NCBI GenBank assembly: GCA_001599715.1
Contig: BCHU01000003.1
Span: forward strand, 372,001 to 436,000
Direction: 5' to 3'
From: Phaeotremella fagi
Taxonomy: Eukaryota > Basidiomycota > Tremellomycetes > Tremellales > Phaeotremellaceae
DNA: 64,000 bases
Below the pieces are notes generated by a model. It was not told the origin of the DNA, ran no database searches, and saw nothing but the letters and a program-made list of their open reading frames with translations. Positions 54,401 through 64,000 of this stretch are shown piece after piece. The stretch's first letter is position 1, and each line of letters begins with the position of its first letter. The translations under genes and the position numbers were made by a program.

Positions 54401-56741
54401 GTAGCGAAAGGTCGAACATTGACTCTAAACTCCAATTCCAATCTACATCTTTCCGCAACGAAATCTTCAGCTTCCGAACGTAAATGTTCTTTAACCCAAC
54501 GTGACGCAACGGGTATGTAATGTTTCGTTACAGCGTTTTGACAAATTTCCTCTCGTAAAGCGTTCCATGCAGTTGCAATTTCTCCATAATCATTCGAACG
54601 CACACATCGAACAAGTGTACTTGTGAAATCAGCTGTTTGGGCTTCAGGGACTTCGATTTGGATTGTGATTAAACCTTCCTCCTCGGCTTTCAACATGTGC
54701 AAGAATTGAGGTGTATTTTTGAACAATTCAATAGGTTTTCGGGTAAGGAATTTGAATGTCTAAACAGTGAGCAAGAACAGAGTCTCAAGACTTACGTTAT
54801 AAATATGATACTCGTCTATCACCGTCATACCTCTATCTGTGGGTGTGACGCTAACAACTCCACAAGCTTCAATGAAATCTCGTGCCTGTTGTCTGATGGT
54901 AGGATCTTTTGCAAATTCACTCGTGAGAATTTGGCTCGCAGCTAGGTCGAATCAGTACAACCCAGACTTTTACAAACACGTCCGACCCACCTCGTAAAGC
55001 GTCATCAGGTGTCCTGAACAGCGTGCCCTCCCCAGAAAATTCTTCTGCCAAATCTTGAGGTGTCTTGTCTGCGTTTCTAGGTGGTACAGGTGTTCCAGAG
55101 ATATCGTTGAATGTGACAGCGACTTGAGGTATGGAAACACCAAAGGCCTAGAGGTTAGCTTGTTCGAGGAGTTCTTACTCACCTCTACCAATTTCATGAT
55201 AGGACCTGACCGTATTTCCTCCGTATTCGATCTTTCCGGTAACCTCTTCGCTCCGTCCTCAACAGCCTCATCCTCCTTGATAGCCCTTAGATCCGCAGCG
55301 TAATGATATGATAACCATTCCGATCCCTCAGCTGCAGCCTCTATACTCATCATGCAGACTGATGGCAGTAAAGTCTTGGTTAGATATTCATCTTCAGCCT
55401 CTGGTTTCCGTTCCTTGATCTTTCCCCAGAGTTGTGTAACATGTTGACACCTTTCGTAAATGGCTCTAAACTTGATTCCCAAATCGTAAAGTTGCCATAG
55501 TTCATCCCGTTCCAAAAATTGAACATGACTCCGACCTTGGTTTTCCAACAAGGAGAAAGAATCTCGTTTGTAATGCCATAGATAAGGTACTTCCATATGC
55601 TGAACGAACATCATGTTCAAAGCTGTCGTGACCACTTTGACGAATTCATTGGCGAGTTCAAGACGACGGATTGCAGGTTGGGGAAATGGATTGTCGACAG
55701 TTGCTTCGGGATAACTTCCGTCTTGTAACATTCCACAGAAAAGGTATTGAGTTCGAGAAGATATTTTAGCGTAAGCCCATCCAGCTGCCAAGTCAGGTGG
55801 GGGGAATAAAGTGTCGGGTGCCATGATAGGATTATCAGATAATGTGGAGCTAACGATTTGATGACGTTCAGGTCGATCCTTTTGTGCGATAGCTTTGTCT
55901 TCATCTTGTAATCTTCTAGCTTTGATTTCAGAAGGATCAAAGACCTAAATAATCAGAATAGCTCGATTGAGAAAACTTACATCCTCCAACCTAATCTCTT
56001 TCTTCACCTCTTCGTCATCATCGATATCCATCCCATCTTCACCTTCCAGTGCCCAATCATAATCTTGACCATCACCAAAGACAGCAAAGATTTCCTCCCA
56101 CGAACTTCAATAATTAATGGATATCCAATATTGTGAACATACCCTTGGGACACACCAGCAATCTCAGGACGACTACGAGCAGCTTCACGTCTTTTAATCT
56201 TTTCAGCACGTCTCCTTTCTCTTCTTTGTTCTTCAGTCTCCCCTCTAGCAGCTTCCTCCTCTTCGTCATCTTCGATGAAATCACCTAAATCATCTTCATC
56301 ATCGTCTTCCGCCAATCGTCTCTCTCTTTCCTCGTCGTCTCTGAATATATCTTGAAGAGTAGGTAGAGCCTCTTCATCATCTGAACCTTCATTTGATCGT
56401 CTCCTAATACGTTTGATAGGTCTAGAAGGACCAGCACGACCAGTGTTCTCGTTAAGTAATTCCAAATCGTCCTCCGACAAAACATTAGAACCTTCTCGTT
56501 CCCTCATAGCCCTCTCTCTTCTCTTTCTCTTCTTCCTTCTCTCCCTTTTCTTCCTCCTTCTCTCTTCCTCGTCATCCTCTTCATTCTCTACGTCCTCGTC
56601 ATCATCTTGAACGATGAACCCTTCTGCGATTGCTTTTGCTTCTTCTGGATCTTCTTCTGATTCTTCTGAGGAATCGTGATCCTCTCCATGAGGTCTGATT
56701 TCGTCACCTTCGCCTTCTGAAGAGGCTGATCTATCTGACAT
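51496..56741 (-). CDS. SPT6: Transcription elongation factor / histone chaperone SPT6
   Basis: Thirteen exons: 56741-56143, 56104-55981, 55944-55183, 55147-54991, 54941-54796, 54759-53824, 53777-53601, 53564-52559, 52506-52333, 52276-52137, 52097-51809, 51761-51581, 51532-51496; 1575 residues. The very acidic N-terminus has [19 protein letters not shown]. Core motifs include [10 protein letters not shown], the YqgF-like [14 protein letters not shown], the helix-hairpin-helix region [20 protein letters not shown], and the S1 and tandem SH2 parts (VVRPS-like [31 protein letters not shown]). The C-terminal tail has repeated GxRTPG-like motifs and a P/Q-rich end. It travels with RNA polymerase II and rebuilds nucleosomes. 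It shares a 258-bp promoter with the gene at 57000. Confidence 0.96.
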
Positions 56742-56999
56742 GACGAGAGGGTATTGATTTTGTTTGTTCAAGTAGAGATGAAAGGGAATAAAGAATGAAT
56801 TTAGCTGTGTATATGTATGTTAACATTTAATAACAAGGACGACTCGGTGATATCGGCGATATAATATACCCAGTTGAGGTGGCACCGTTGCAGACCCGGT
56901 ATTCCGTTGGAGGTGTAGATCTGTAGATTGGGTTGGCATTTCAGGATTTCTTCTCTTATCATCTACTTTTCTTCTCTTCTTTCTTCAACGATCCATACA

Positions 57000-58285
57000 A
57001 TGTCCCCTCCTATCTTATCAACCGTAGAAGAGTACAAGAAGCTCCTAGACTCAACAGACACTTTTTTACTAGATTGCGATGGTGTTATCTACCACGGAAT
57101 GGAAGTCGTAAAAGGTGTTCCAGAAGTATTAACAATGTTGCGTAAAGCTGGTATGTTCCTTTTCCCATAGACTCTCTCTATATCCATAGCTCATGCATTT
57201 GTATCTCACAGGTAAAAAGATAATCTTCGTTACCAACAACGCAAGGAAATCCAGACGTCAATATAAAGCGACATTCGATAAATTAGGCATTGAAGCTAGT
57301 ACAGTGAGTTCTCGTCGCCCATTTCGATTGTAAATGTAGCACTCAACTGACAAAGGGATAAAAGGAAGAAATCTTTGGTTCAGCATACGCATCAGCAGTT
57401 TATCTATCGACCATTCAAAAATTCCCAAAAGACAAGAGAGTTTACGTCATTGGTGAAAGTGGTATCGAAGAGGAACTTGATGCAGTAGGAATCGCTCATA
57501 CAGGTGGTACCGTGTGTATCCCCAATAACCTATAGCTATCGACGTAACACTGATTAATCATTTAGGATCCAGCTGATAAAGAATTCCTACCATCTGGTGA
57601 TTTCACGAGTTTCAAACCTGATCCAACGATTGGTGCTGTACTTTGTGGATTTGATATGGCGATCAGTGAGCTAAATTCCATGCTTATGATACCAACCTGA
57701 CTTTGTCTAGATTACAAAAAGATCGCCAAAGCCTACTCCTATCTAAGGGATAACGAAGGTTGTCAATTCATTCTCACGAATGAGGACGCAACGTTCCCCA
57801 CCAGCGGTACTCTCTACCCGGGTAAGTCGACAGTTATTTTATTAACATACTGTTTCTAACATCCAACAACAGGATCCGGATCAATGTCGGCACCATTAGT
57901 TTACGCAACCAAAAGAAGACCTCAGGTTATTGGTAAACCCAATAAAACAATGATGGACGCCATCATCGCTGAGTAAGTTTACGTCTACAACGACAGGCAG
58001 ATAGTAAACTGAGATATGTTTAGACATCAATTCGATCCCAAAAGAGCTTTGATGGTCGGTGACAATCTTTCCACAGATATTGAGTTCGGTATCAATTCAG
58101 GTGTAAGGACACTATTGGTCATGGGAGGTGAGTCTTAGGTTTTATTGCCATGAATACAAGGAAAATTAAAACGTTCTTGTCTGATAGGCGTAACCCATCG
58201 TGATCAAGTCTTTGGTGATAAACCAAGTGAAACAGTTCCAGATTTCGTTTTAGAATCTTTTGGTGATCTATCAGTTCTTGCTTAG
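57000..58285 (+). CDS. PHO13: HAD-superfamily phosphatase PHO13 / phosphoglycolate phosphatase
   Basis: Eight exons: 57000-57150, 57212-57303, 57365-57511, 57566-57665, 57711-57821, 57873-57972, 58024-58127, 58188-58285; 300 residues. HAD motif I is FLLDCDGVIY (nucleophilic Asp), motif II is IIFVTNNARKSR, motif III involves GKPNKTMMDAI, and motif IV is MVGDNLSTDIEFG. The cap has AVLCGFDMAINYKKIAKAY. This is the 4-nitrophenylphosphatase/PHO13 family. In yeast and mammals it removes toxic side products of glycolysis such as 2-phospholactate, 4-phosphoerythronate and phosphoglycolate. Cytosolic; length is typical. Confidence 0.95.
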
Positions 58286-58431
58286 AGGGGTTGGAGACGG
58301 TTTGTTGATCTCAATGTTAGATCTTGTTTAATTACAATCAAGTGTTTGTTATATTGGCATTTAGAATGTAGACTAGACCCTTTATAGTTTAACGAAACTG
58401 ATATAAATACAAATGCATAATAATCAACACC

Positions 58432-60046
58432 TTACTCCCAATCATCGAAAACACCTAAAAGCATGTATTGTTTATAAACCCTAGAAAACACGATTCAGCT
58501 ACAGCTACATGGGTGAAAGATTAAAATGAATCGACTCACGTCATGACTTTAGCTATGAAAGCTTCTAAATGGAATATCTTCTTTGTACCTTGTCTCATAC
58601 GAAGTTCCTATATTGTATCAGCACCAATCAACCCAGAAAAAAAAAGACAAATGTCGACCCACATAATAAGCTGCCCAATGAATGATCTGAGGTTTAAGCG
58701 TATCATCAACTTTATCAACCAATCTTTCTGAAATGGTCTAAAAACAACCGATCTAATCAGCCAACGACCCGAAATCCAAAACCCAATGACCAAAGACCAT
58801 ACCTTAAGAACAACAGTAGGCGGTATACAATGACTCAACAATTCATATATCTTCCCTCTAACATCCAACAACCTCTGAGCACTCTGTTCCTGTAAAATCA
58901 AATCGGCGACTTTAGAACAATAAGTTTCCCAATCCGGTTTAGCTATCTCTATATCACCCTCTAAATCTGGTTTCTGCATTTTCATAGCTTCAAACACTAA
59001 CAGTGCCTTTCGAAGATTCCCGTTAGAGGTTGAGATGATCTGTTGACTGATTTGGGTTGGGAGATGGAATCGCTCTTTTTTGGCTATGTGGTTGAGGACT
59101 TTGGTGATCTGTTTTAAATGTTGACGTTAGGATTGGTCAAATGGGGTAAAGATACTTACCTCTGTTTCATCCGGCGCTGCTACTCTAACTAACAAACATC
59201 TACTTCTGATCGGTGCGATAATCTTCGAAGTGTTACTAGCACAAAGTATCAATCTCATGTTGGTCATGTATTTCTCCATCGTCCGTCTAAGTGCAGCTTG
59301 GGCATCACGACTCAAAGAATCGGCTTCGTTGATAATGACGACTATAGCTGAATCAGCGTCTGTCATCTCAAAAATAGTATTACCCACCTTTAAATCTTTG
59401 TTTAGCGTTCAAATCAACTTGTTGAGTTTGAGCGATATCTTTCAAAACGTCTTGAATGACGATTCGATCGTACATCCCAACATCACTATCCCAATGTTTC
59501 ATCAGAATTGAATTAACATGTTGGAATGAAATGGATTACTTACGAAGGTGTCAGTTCAATATGATAATTCGATTGAACGATGTTAACATCTAATTTCCTT
59601 TTGGAGGGAGTCAAGAAAACTCGTTGATCAATTCGTAACTACATTTCTGATGTTAGCTTTCATGCTAACAAACCAAGTCAACAATCAATGATTACCTTTT
59701 CCACACCCGGTCCATAAAGTTCTCTTAGGGTACACATGATCCTCGTCTATCACATATCATCAGTTCGTCATCCACAGTGAGGAGGCAGTCCCAACTGACC
59801 TTCTTTCCAGCACCTGAAGGTCCATAGAATAGGATATGTGGGAAATCACCCGATGCAGCCTATTGTCTGTGTCAACTTGAAGTTTCAGAGAAAAAGAGAC
59901 GGGAGCCTACGAGTGATCTTAATCTCGAAGATAGCTGATCGTGATAATGTAAATCATCGAGTGTCCTTGGACGATACTGAAAGGAATTGGTTAATCTGAT
60001 GTAAAATCAATAAAGAAAGTCATACTTTATCGACCCATAGTGACAT
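58432..60046 (-). CDS. RFC3: Replication factor C subunit 3 (Rfc5 in budding yeast)
   Basis: Eleven exons: 60046-60026, 59976-59911, 59859-59800, 59746-59696, 59638-59544, 59485-59388, 59347-59160, 59108-58803, 58737-58663, 58607-58540, 58480-58432; 358 residues. It starts MSLWVDKYRPRTL, as human RFC3. The P-loop ILFYGPSGAGKKTRI carries the KK typical of this subunit. VIINEADSLSRDAQAALRRT is the degenerate DExD box, and IIAPIRSRCLLVR holds the SRC arginine finger. The end IFHLEAFIAKVMTVYKQYML is also typical. It is part of the PCNA loader and of the RAD17 complex. The intron 59387-59348 is 40 nt; an earlier AG would make it 28 nt. Confidence 0.95.
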
Positions 60047-60165
60047 CTTTTTTTTTCTTCTGGTGGTGTTATCTCAAGTCTCTCTCACTTTACTGTTGCT
60101 TCTGAGTCTACTCGTTGAGTCGATTTTATCACCTCTGTGGTCGTCGTCGTTATCGTTGGTGATGA

Positions 60166-60176
60166 ACGCGACGCGT
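60166..60176. promoter_or_regulatory. MCB-like elements upstream of RFC3
   Basis: ACGCGACGCGT: one ACGCGT at 60171-60176 preceded by an overlapping ACGCGA, about 125 bp upstream of the RFC3 ATG. It is comparable to the AACGCGTT upstream of RAD17 and consistent with MBF-type G1/S control (inferred). Confidence 0.5.
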
Positions 60177-60465
60177 TAATTAACTGACTGTAATATCAAT
60201 ATCGATGACGGAATCAAATTGATCCCTCGTCCTTCGATCATGGTCATGCTGGAACCTCATTCTGACTTCTTAAATATCAATCAATCAATTAAATCATTAT
60301 TTTCAACATCAATTTCAACTCATAATCCCAAACTTCAAATTATCATATCTCCAACCAAAAAGAAACATTGAACAAGAAAGAAGAAAAGGAACGATAAGCT
60401 CCTCCAAGTATCTCAACAAGAACCAAATCATCTTTCCCAGTCCATAGCCAAGTAGACATCCAATC

Positions 60466-60796
60466 ATGGTAAGTCATCCACCGTACTCCCAATCCACCAA
60501 ACCTAACCAACCCCATCCGATCAGTCCGCACTGTTCAATTTCCAATCCCTCCTCCTAGTCCTCCTCCTCCTAATCTGCACCTGTACATATATCCGAGGAA
60601 CCGCCCCAGGTCTAGTAGACAAGAACCGTGATGGGTAAGCTTACTCTTTTTCTCCACACTCATGATCTAACCGTTCTTTTGATTATACAGCTTCTTGGGT
60701 CTATTCTTTAAATGCGCTAGGATAGGCGAGAGATTATCGCCTTACGTCTCTTTGGCTTGTATCACGATGGCGATAACGATTTTGATGGGTTCATAG
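60466..60796 (+). CDS. KSH1: Kish/TMEM167A homologue (KSH1)
   Basis: Exons 60466-60468, 60525-60634 and 60691-60796; 72 residues, exactly the family length. The first coding exon is just the ATG, joined to [20 protein letters not shown]. The rest has [17 protein letters not shown] and [20 protein letters not shown]; both halves are typical. It has an N-terminal and a C-terminal membrane segment and acts in the early secretory pathway (Golgi). Because the start exon is three bases long, ORF-based gene finding would miss this gene. Confidence 0.95.
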
Positions 60797-61171
60797 GGGT
60801 CTCAAGCTAGAGCTTGGGCAATCTATTTGGTTTGGGGTTAAATGTATACATATAATGACGAAATGAATTTTTTTTTTCTTTGAAAGTAAATGGAATGATA
60901 CATGAGGTGTTTAAAAAACGAATTCAATGGAAATTTATGTTTGTTGCTTGATCTCTTTTCTACTACTACGATTTGTTGATTTCTAATCTGATTTTTGATA
61001 TTTTGGTCGAATCTCTTGATAGGAGGGATGAAAAATTGGGAATACGATCAGGGATCTACTGGATGAAATGACTCGGAATAATCTGTGGAATGAAACGAAG
61101 AAACTAAAAAGGAAATTCCAAAACAACCTCCTCAACCCATGATACCGTACTGGTTTACAAGTACCCAAAAG
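60797..61171. other. Convergent intergenic region
   Basis: 3' flanks of KSH1 and the eIF4E-like gene; a T-run at about 60870. No gene seen. Confidence 0.5.
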
Positions 61172-63059
61172 TTAAAAAGGTTTATAAGGATAAACCTTAA
61201 CCCCCAAAAATTCATTTTCCAACTCCCGTTGAACCAACCTAACCCATTCCATCTCAGGTGAAGATTTATAACCCCCACTAATCCAAATTTCGATTCTAGT
61301 CGCAATCTTACGTTTTGAAAGGACGATACCAAGGATTTGATTTTGTTTGACAACGTTTGGGTTGGGTTGATCATCGAATTTCCCACCTATCAATAGGAGG
61401 ATTAATTGGAAGAAGATTGAATCCATCTATTCGTCGTTCATGTCAGATACTGTACACAAGAAGTCGTTTCCAAATATCGTTGTTACTCACCTCAGAACCT
61501 TTTCCAGCTAACATCATCTTCCCACCTTTCTCACACATAGGATCTTCCCACATAGGGATGATCCCATCACAAAAGAAATGAAAATTACTATCATCACCCA
61601 TATAATGTAATCCCAACCCAGCTTCCTCCTTACTAATCTTCTCACCGACATTCTCAATAGGTCGTTGTTGACTAACAGCGATCCCACGTCGTAAAGCTTT
61701 ATAAGCGCCCAAAAGATTTTCCAAATTCCTAGCGGTGAACAAAGGGATTAAACCGTGTGAATAGCTTTCTGCTTTTTCTGGGGTTTTCGGGGTGGTCAGA
61801 TTTGAGATTGAGAGGGATCGATTGGGTTTACTGGTTGATGAGAAGAATAGGGTCCAGGATCTGTTCAAGGGGAAGATGGTTCGATTGATTGGTTTGGGTG
61901 GGAGGTTGTTGGACATTGGTGAAACCTTTGGTAATGTTGTTGGGAGGGTTGCTGGTAATGAAACAGTACGACTGGGTTGAGGTCTGACCTTCATGGTGTT
62001 AACGTTTGGGAGACGGACTTTGATCTCTTTAACCTGAGAAATGATATCTTCGTATGTTTCGTTCATGTCATCAGACGATGTGGGGAGCGTACCGAAAACT
62101 AACGATCTCGGTGTGAAAGGTTGGACGATTTCGACGTTATCGTCATCATGTGGTGGGGTGGACTGATCGTTGACTCCAACTTCGGAAACATAAGTTACTT
62201 GAGATGAGTGACTGGATGGTGATCTAACGACGATTGAGGGGATATCTGTTGGATGATCGATATCAATATCGATATCTGTTGATGAACCGTAAATTGATGA
62301 AGGAGGTGTATGGAGTCGATCAGATGGATTGGTATCATGACTATCCTCTTTGGTCATAGGTAAAGAATCGAGTTCCATCTCAGTCCCAGTCCTAGTCCCA
62401 GGTGAACGGAAAACTGGTAAAAACTCCTCATCACCGTCATCAACTGGATGATCACGAGATTGGTCGAACGAAGTTGATTCACCCAAAACGATAGTAGTCT
62501 CTTCAAATCCATCATTGGACCCAGAACCAAAACCCGACCCAGTAGTCTCACTAGTTCTCTCACTTCCACTCTTAGCGATATCCCCTTCCTCTCCATCAAC
62601 TAAAACCTTTTTCTTCCCTTTCGACTTCTTCTTCTTCTTGTTTTTCTTCTTTTTTGATGAACTCTCACCTGCTCCCTCGACAACGCCACCCCCCTCCTCA
62701 CCATCCTCAATCTCTTCAATCCTAGCCCTATCAAAAGCAGGATTCTCAACTACATTATCACCTTCAACAACATGAAGTAAATCCTCTTTAGTACCACCTC
62801 GTTGATGAGCAACAGCGTTAATCTGAGCTACCATCTCTTGAACTGTTCCTTTCAAATAAACCACTTGATTTTGTGGATACAAAACTTTCAAGGCGTTACT
62901 GGTATCATACTCTCTTATAGCTTCTTGTAAGAGTTTAGCTTTTTCGATAGAATTGATGGCTGAGGTGGTGAAATCTTTTTGAGGGGTTGTTTGGGAGATG
63001 ACACGATCACGAGTTAATCGGGTTGGGGGTTGGGGTTGGGGTTGGTTTCTTTGAATCAT
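61172..63059 (-). CDS. eIF4E-family cap-binding-like protein with a very long N-terminal extension
   Basis: Exons 63059-61491 and 61426-61172 (intron 61490-61427, GTGAGT...ATAG); 607 residues. The eIF4E fold occupies about residues 390-607: FPLNRSWTLFFSS, FHFFCDGIIPMWEDP, KGGKMML, MDSIFFQLILLLIGGKF and ATRIEIWISGG. The tryptophan in PMWED and the one in EIWISG correspond to cap-contact positions. The first cap-stacking Trp (in KTWQANL of eIF4E) has no counterpart (SSTSKPNRSLSISNL). The first 390 residues are low-complexity, with a lysine run and acidic/Ser-rich parts. So this is a divergent member, possibly with altered cap binding or a 4EHP-like repressor role. Confidence 0.8.
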
Positions 63060-63375
63060 GAGTGGTCGAGACTCTGATTTTTGAGAGTTGAGTGTTGGTT
63101 ATACTTTTTGACAATGGATATGTAACTGTATTGTATATGACGAAATGAAAAGGTGAGAGTTGAAAGGAAGGTTATTAAGTTGAGTCAAATTACTCTGTAC
63201 CAAAGTCTAACTTTGAAACGCTGACAAGCAAGGCACTGCCACCGTGCACCAGATACTGTATGGTCACAACTGAAGTCGGAAACCCTTACCATAACCTGTC
63301 ACACAAAGACAGAGCAATGATCTAATCGTCATATATATCATACATACATTCAATCCCATCAGCCAAATATAAACC
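63060..63375. other. Intergenic, no gene seen
   Basis: 3' flank of the SDR gene and promoter of the eIF4E-like gene. A TACTGTA motif at about 63254. Confidence 0.5.
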
Positions 63376-64000
63376 TCACTTCCTCCCCTCATTAACACCC
63401 TCAACATCCTTAAAAACACCCATCGTATGTTCCCAAATAGTCTTCCCCACACCCTCCTGTAGATATTTCTTCAAAATTGGTTTCCCAGTAATATCGTTAT
63501 TCCAATTAACGACATAACCTCCACTACCCTTAACCCCATCAGAACCCAAAGCAACGTTCTCACCCGAAACACCAGACGAAACCCCTTGTCGAGGAGAATA
63601 AAATCCACTGGTAGCGATGTACAACTGACGTTCACCAGTTTCTTCAACACTAACAGTCCAAGGACTCAAAACAGGATTAAGAACTTTAGTAGCCAATCTT
63701 GCCCAACCTGGTAATTCCCTCGTTATACCAGTTTGAACGATTGAAGGGAAAGAATGAATGAACGAAATTGATGGGTTCCTAGTAGCGAATTCTGATACCA
63801 TGAGTGAATTCATTGTTGTGGTGTGATCAGCACATTTAGCTGCTGAGAACGATTTTTTTAATCCGATATCATTGAAATCTATCGATGCTTCTGAACCACC
63901 GGCTAGGACTGAGAGACTTCTGGAGAAAGGTGATTCGGTGGTTGGTCGTAATTCCGGTAAGAGACTTGTGATGAATCGCATTCTTGAATAATAGTTTAAT
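63376..64000 (-). CDS. Short-chain dehydrogenase/reductase, C-terminal part (5' end beyond window)
   Basis: The frame is open from about 63982 to the stop at 63376 (about 201 residues visible). An intron acceptor (TTCAAG) lies directly before the exon, and the gene continues off the right edge. RMRFITSLLPEL-like MRFITSLLPELRPT, VLAGGSE, a long helix TMNSLMVSEFATRNP, ISFIHSFPSIVQTGI and GERQLYIATSGFYSP match the C-terminal half of fungal SDR (KR-like) proteins. The catalytic YxxxK and the NAD-binding start are outside or altered here, so activity cannot be judged. Substrate unknown. Confidence 0.75.
   Translation of the reverse strand, partial: LNYYSRMRFITSLLPELRPTTESPFSRSLSVLAGGSEASIDFNDIGLKKSFSAAKCADHTTTMNSLMVSEFATRNPSISFIHSFPSIVQTGITRELPGWARLATKVLNPVLSPWTVSVEETGERQLYIATSGFYSPRQGVSSGVSGENVALGSDGVKGSGGYVVNWNNDITGKPILKKYLQEGVGKTIWEHTMGVFKDVEGVNEGRK

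Noticed and set aside
59360..59387. 28-nt intron in RFC3
   Set aside because: The next AG at 59348 gives a 40-nt intron and the family-typical RFKAIVVIINEAD, so it is preferred.
1..64000. tRNA, rRNA genes, transposons or CRISPR arrays
   Set aside because: None seen by eye. No reverse transcriptase, transposase or long terminal repeats were recognised; CRISPR is not expected in a fungal nucleus. A tRNAscan-SE and RepeatMasker run would settle this.

Overview
The window is nuclear DNA of a fungus, most likely a basidiomycetous yeast of the Tremellomycetes (Cryptococcus/Kwoniella type). This is an inference from gene architecture: nearly every gene is cut by several introns of about 40-85 nt with GTAAGT/GTGAGT/GTATGT donors and CTRAY-like branch sites, intergenic gaps are short, and the conserved proteins are fungal. 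Exon structures were read by hand; almost every model below was checked for splice sites, open frame and a total length divisible by three, but there is no transcript evidence.

Layout. 1-7 kb is an accessory region: two tandem copies of an F-box-like gene family (the left one cut by the window edge), a tandem pair of small unknown genes and a possible third relic. 7.4-19.4 kb holds an M1 aminopeptidase, a Ser/Pro-rich unknown protein, a farnesylated Ydj1-type Hsp40, a PP4 regulatory subunit 2 and a bZIP factor. 19.4-22.7 kb is gene-poor, with two related small unknown genes and many TACTGTA/TACAGTA motifs. 23-46.8 kb is dense housekeeping DNA: RAD17, an amino-acid permease, RRP17/NOL12, an OCA/SIW14-type phosphatase, a nucleolar-like protein, methionine aminopeptidase 1, BolA3, AP beta-adaptin, an SLC35C2-type transporter, a Con-6 protein, mitochondrial RRF, IMP2, a Nit-type amidase and a ZCCHC9 homologue. 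47.1-50.3 kb holds two further members of the F-box-like family in tandem. 50.7-64 kb carries a small zinc protein, SPT6, PHO13-type phosphatase, RFC3, KSH1, an unusual eIF4E-family protein and the end of an SDR gene.

Many conserved genes sit as head-to-head pairs sharing 150-420 bp promoters. Four of these promoters contain a TCACGTGA-type palindrome, and the promoters of the two clamp-loader genes (RAD17, RFC3) contain an MCB-like ACGCGT. The most novel material is the four-member F-box-like family, with a premature stop in one member just before a CxxC tail, and several very small exons, including a candidate 2-nt exon in the zinc finger of methionine aminopeptidase 1.
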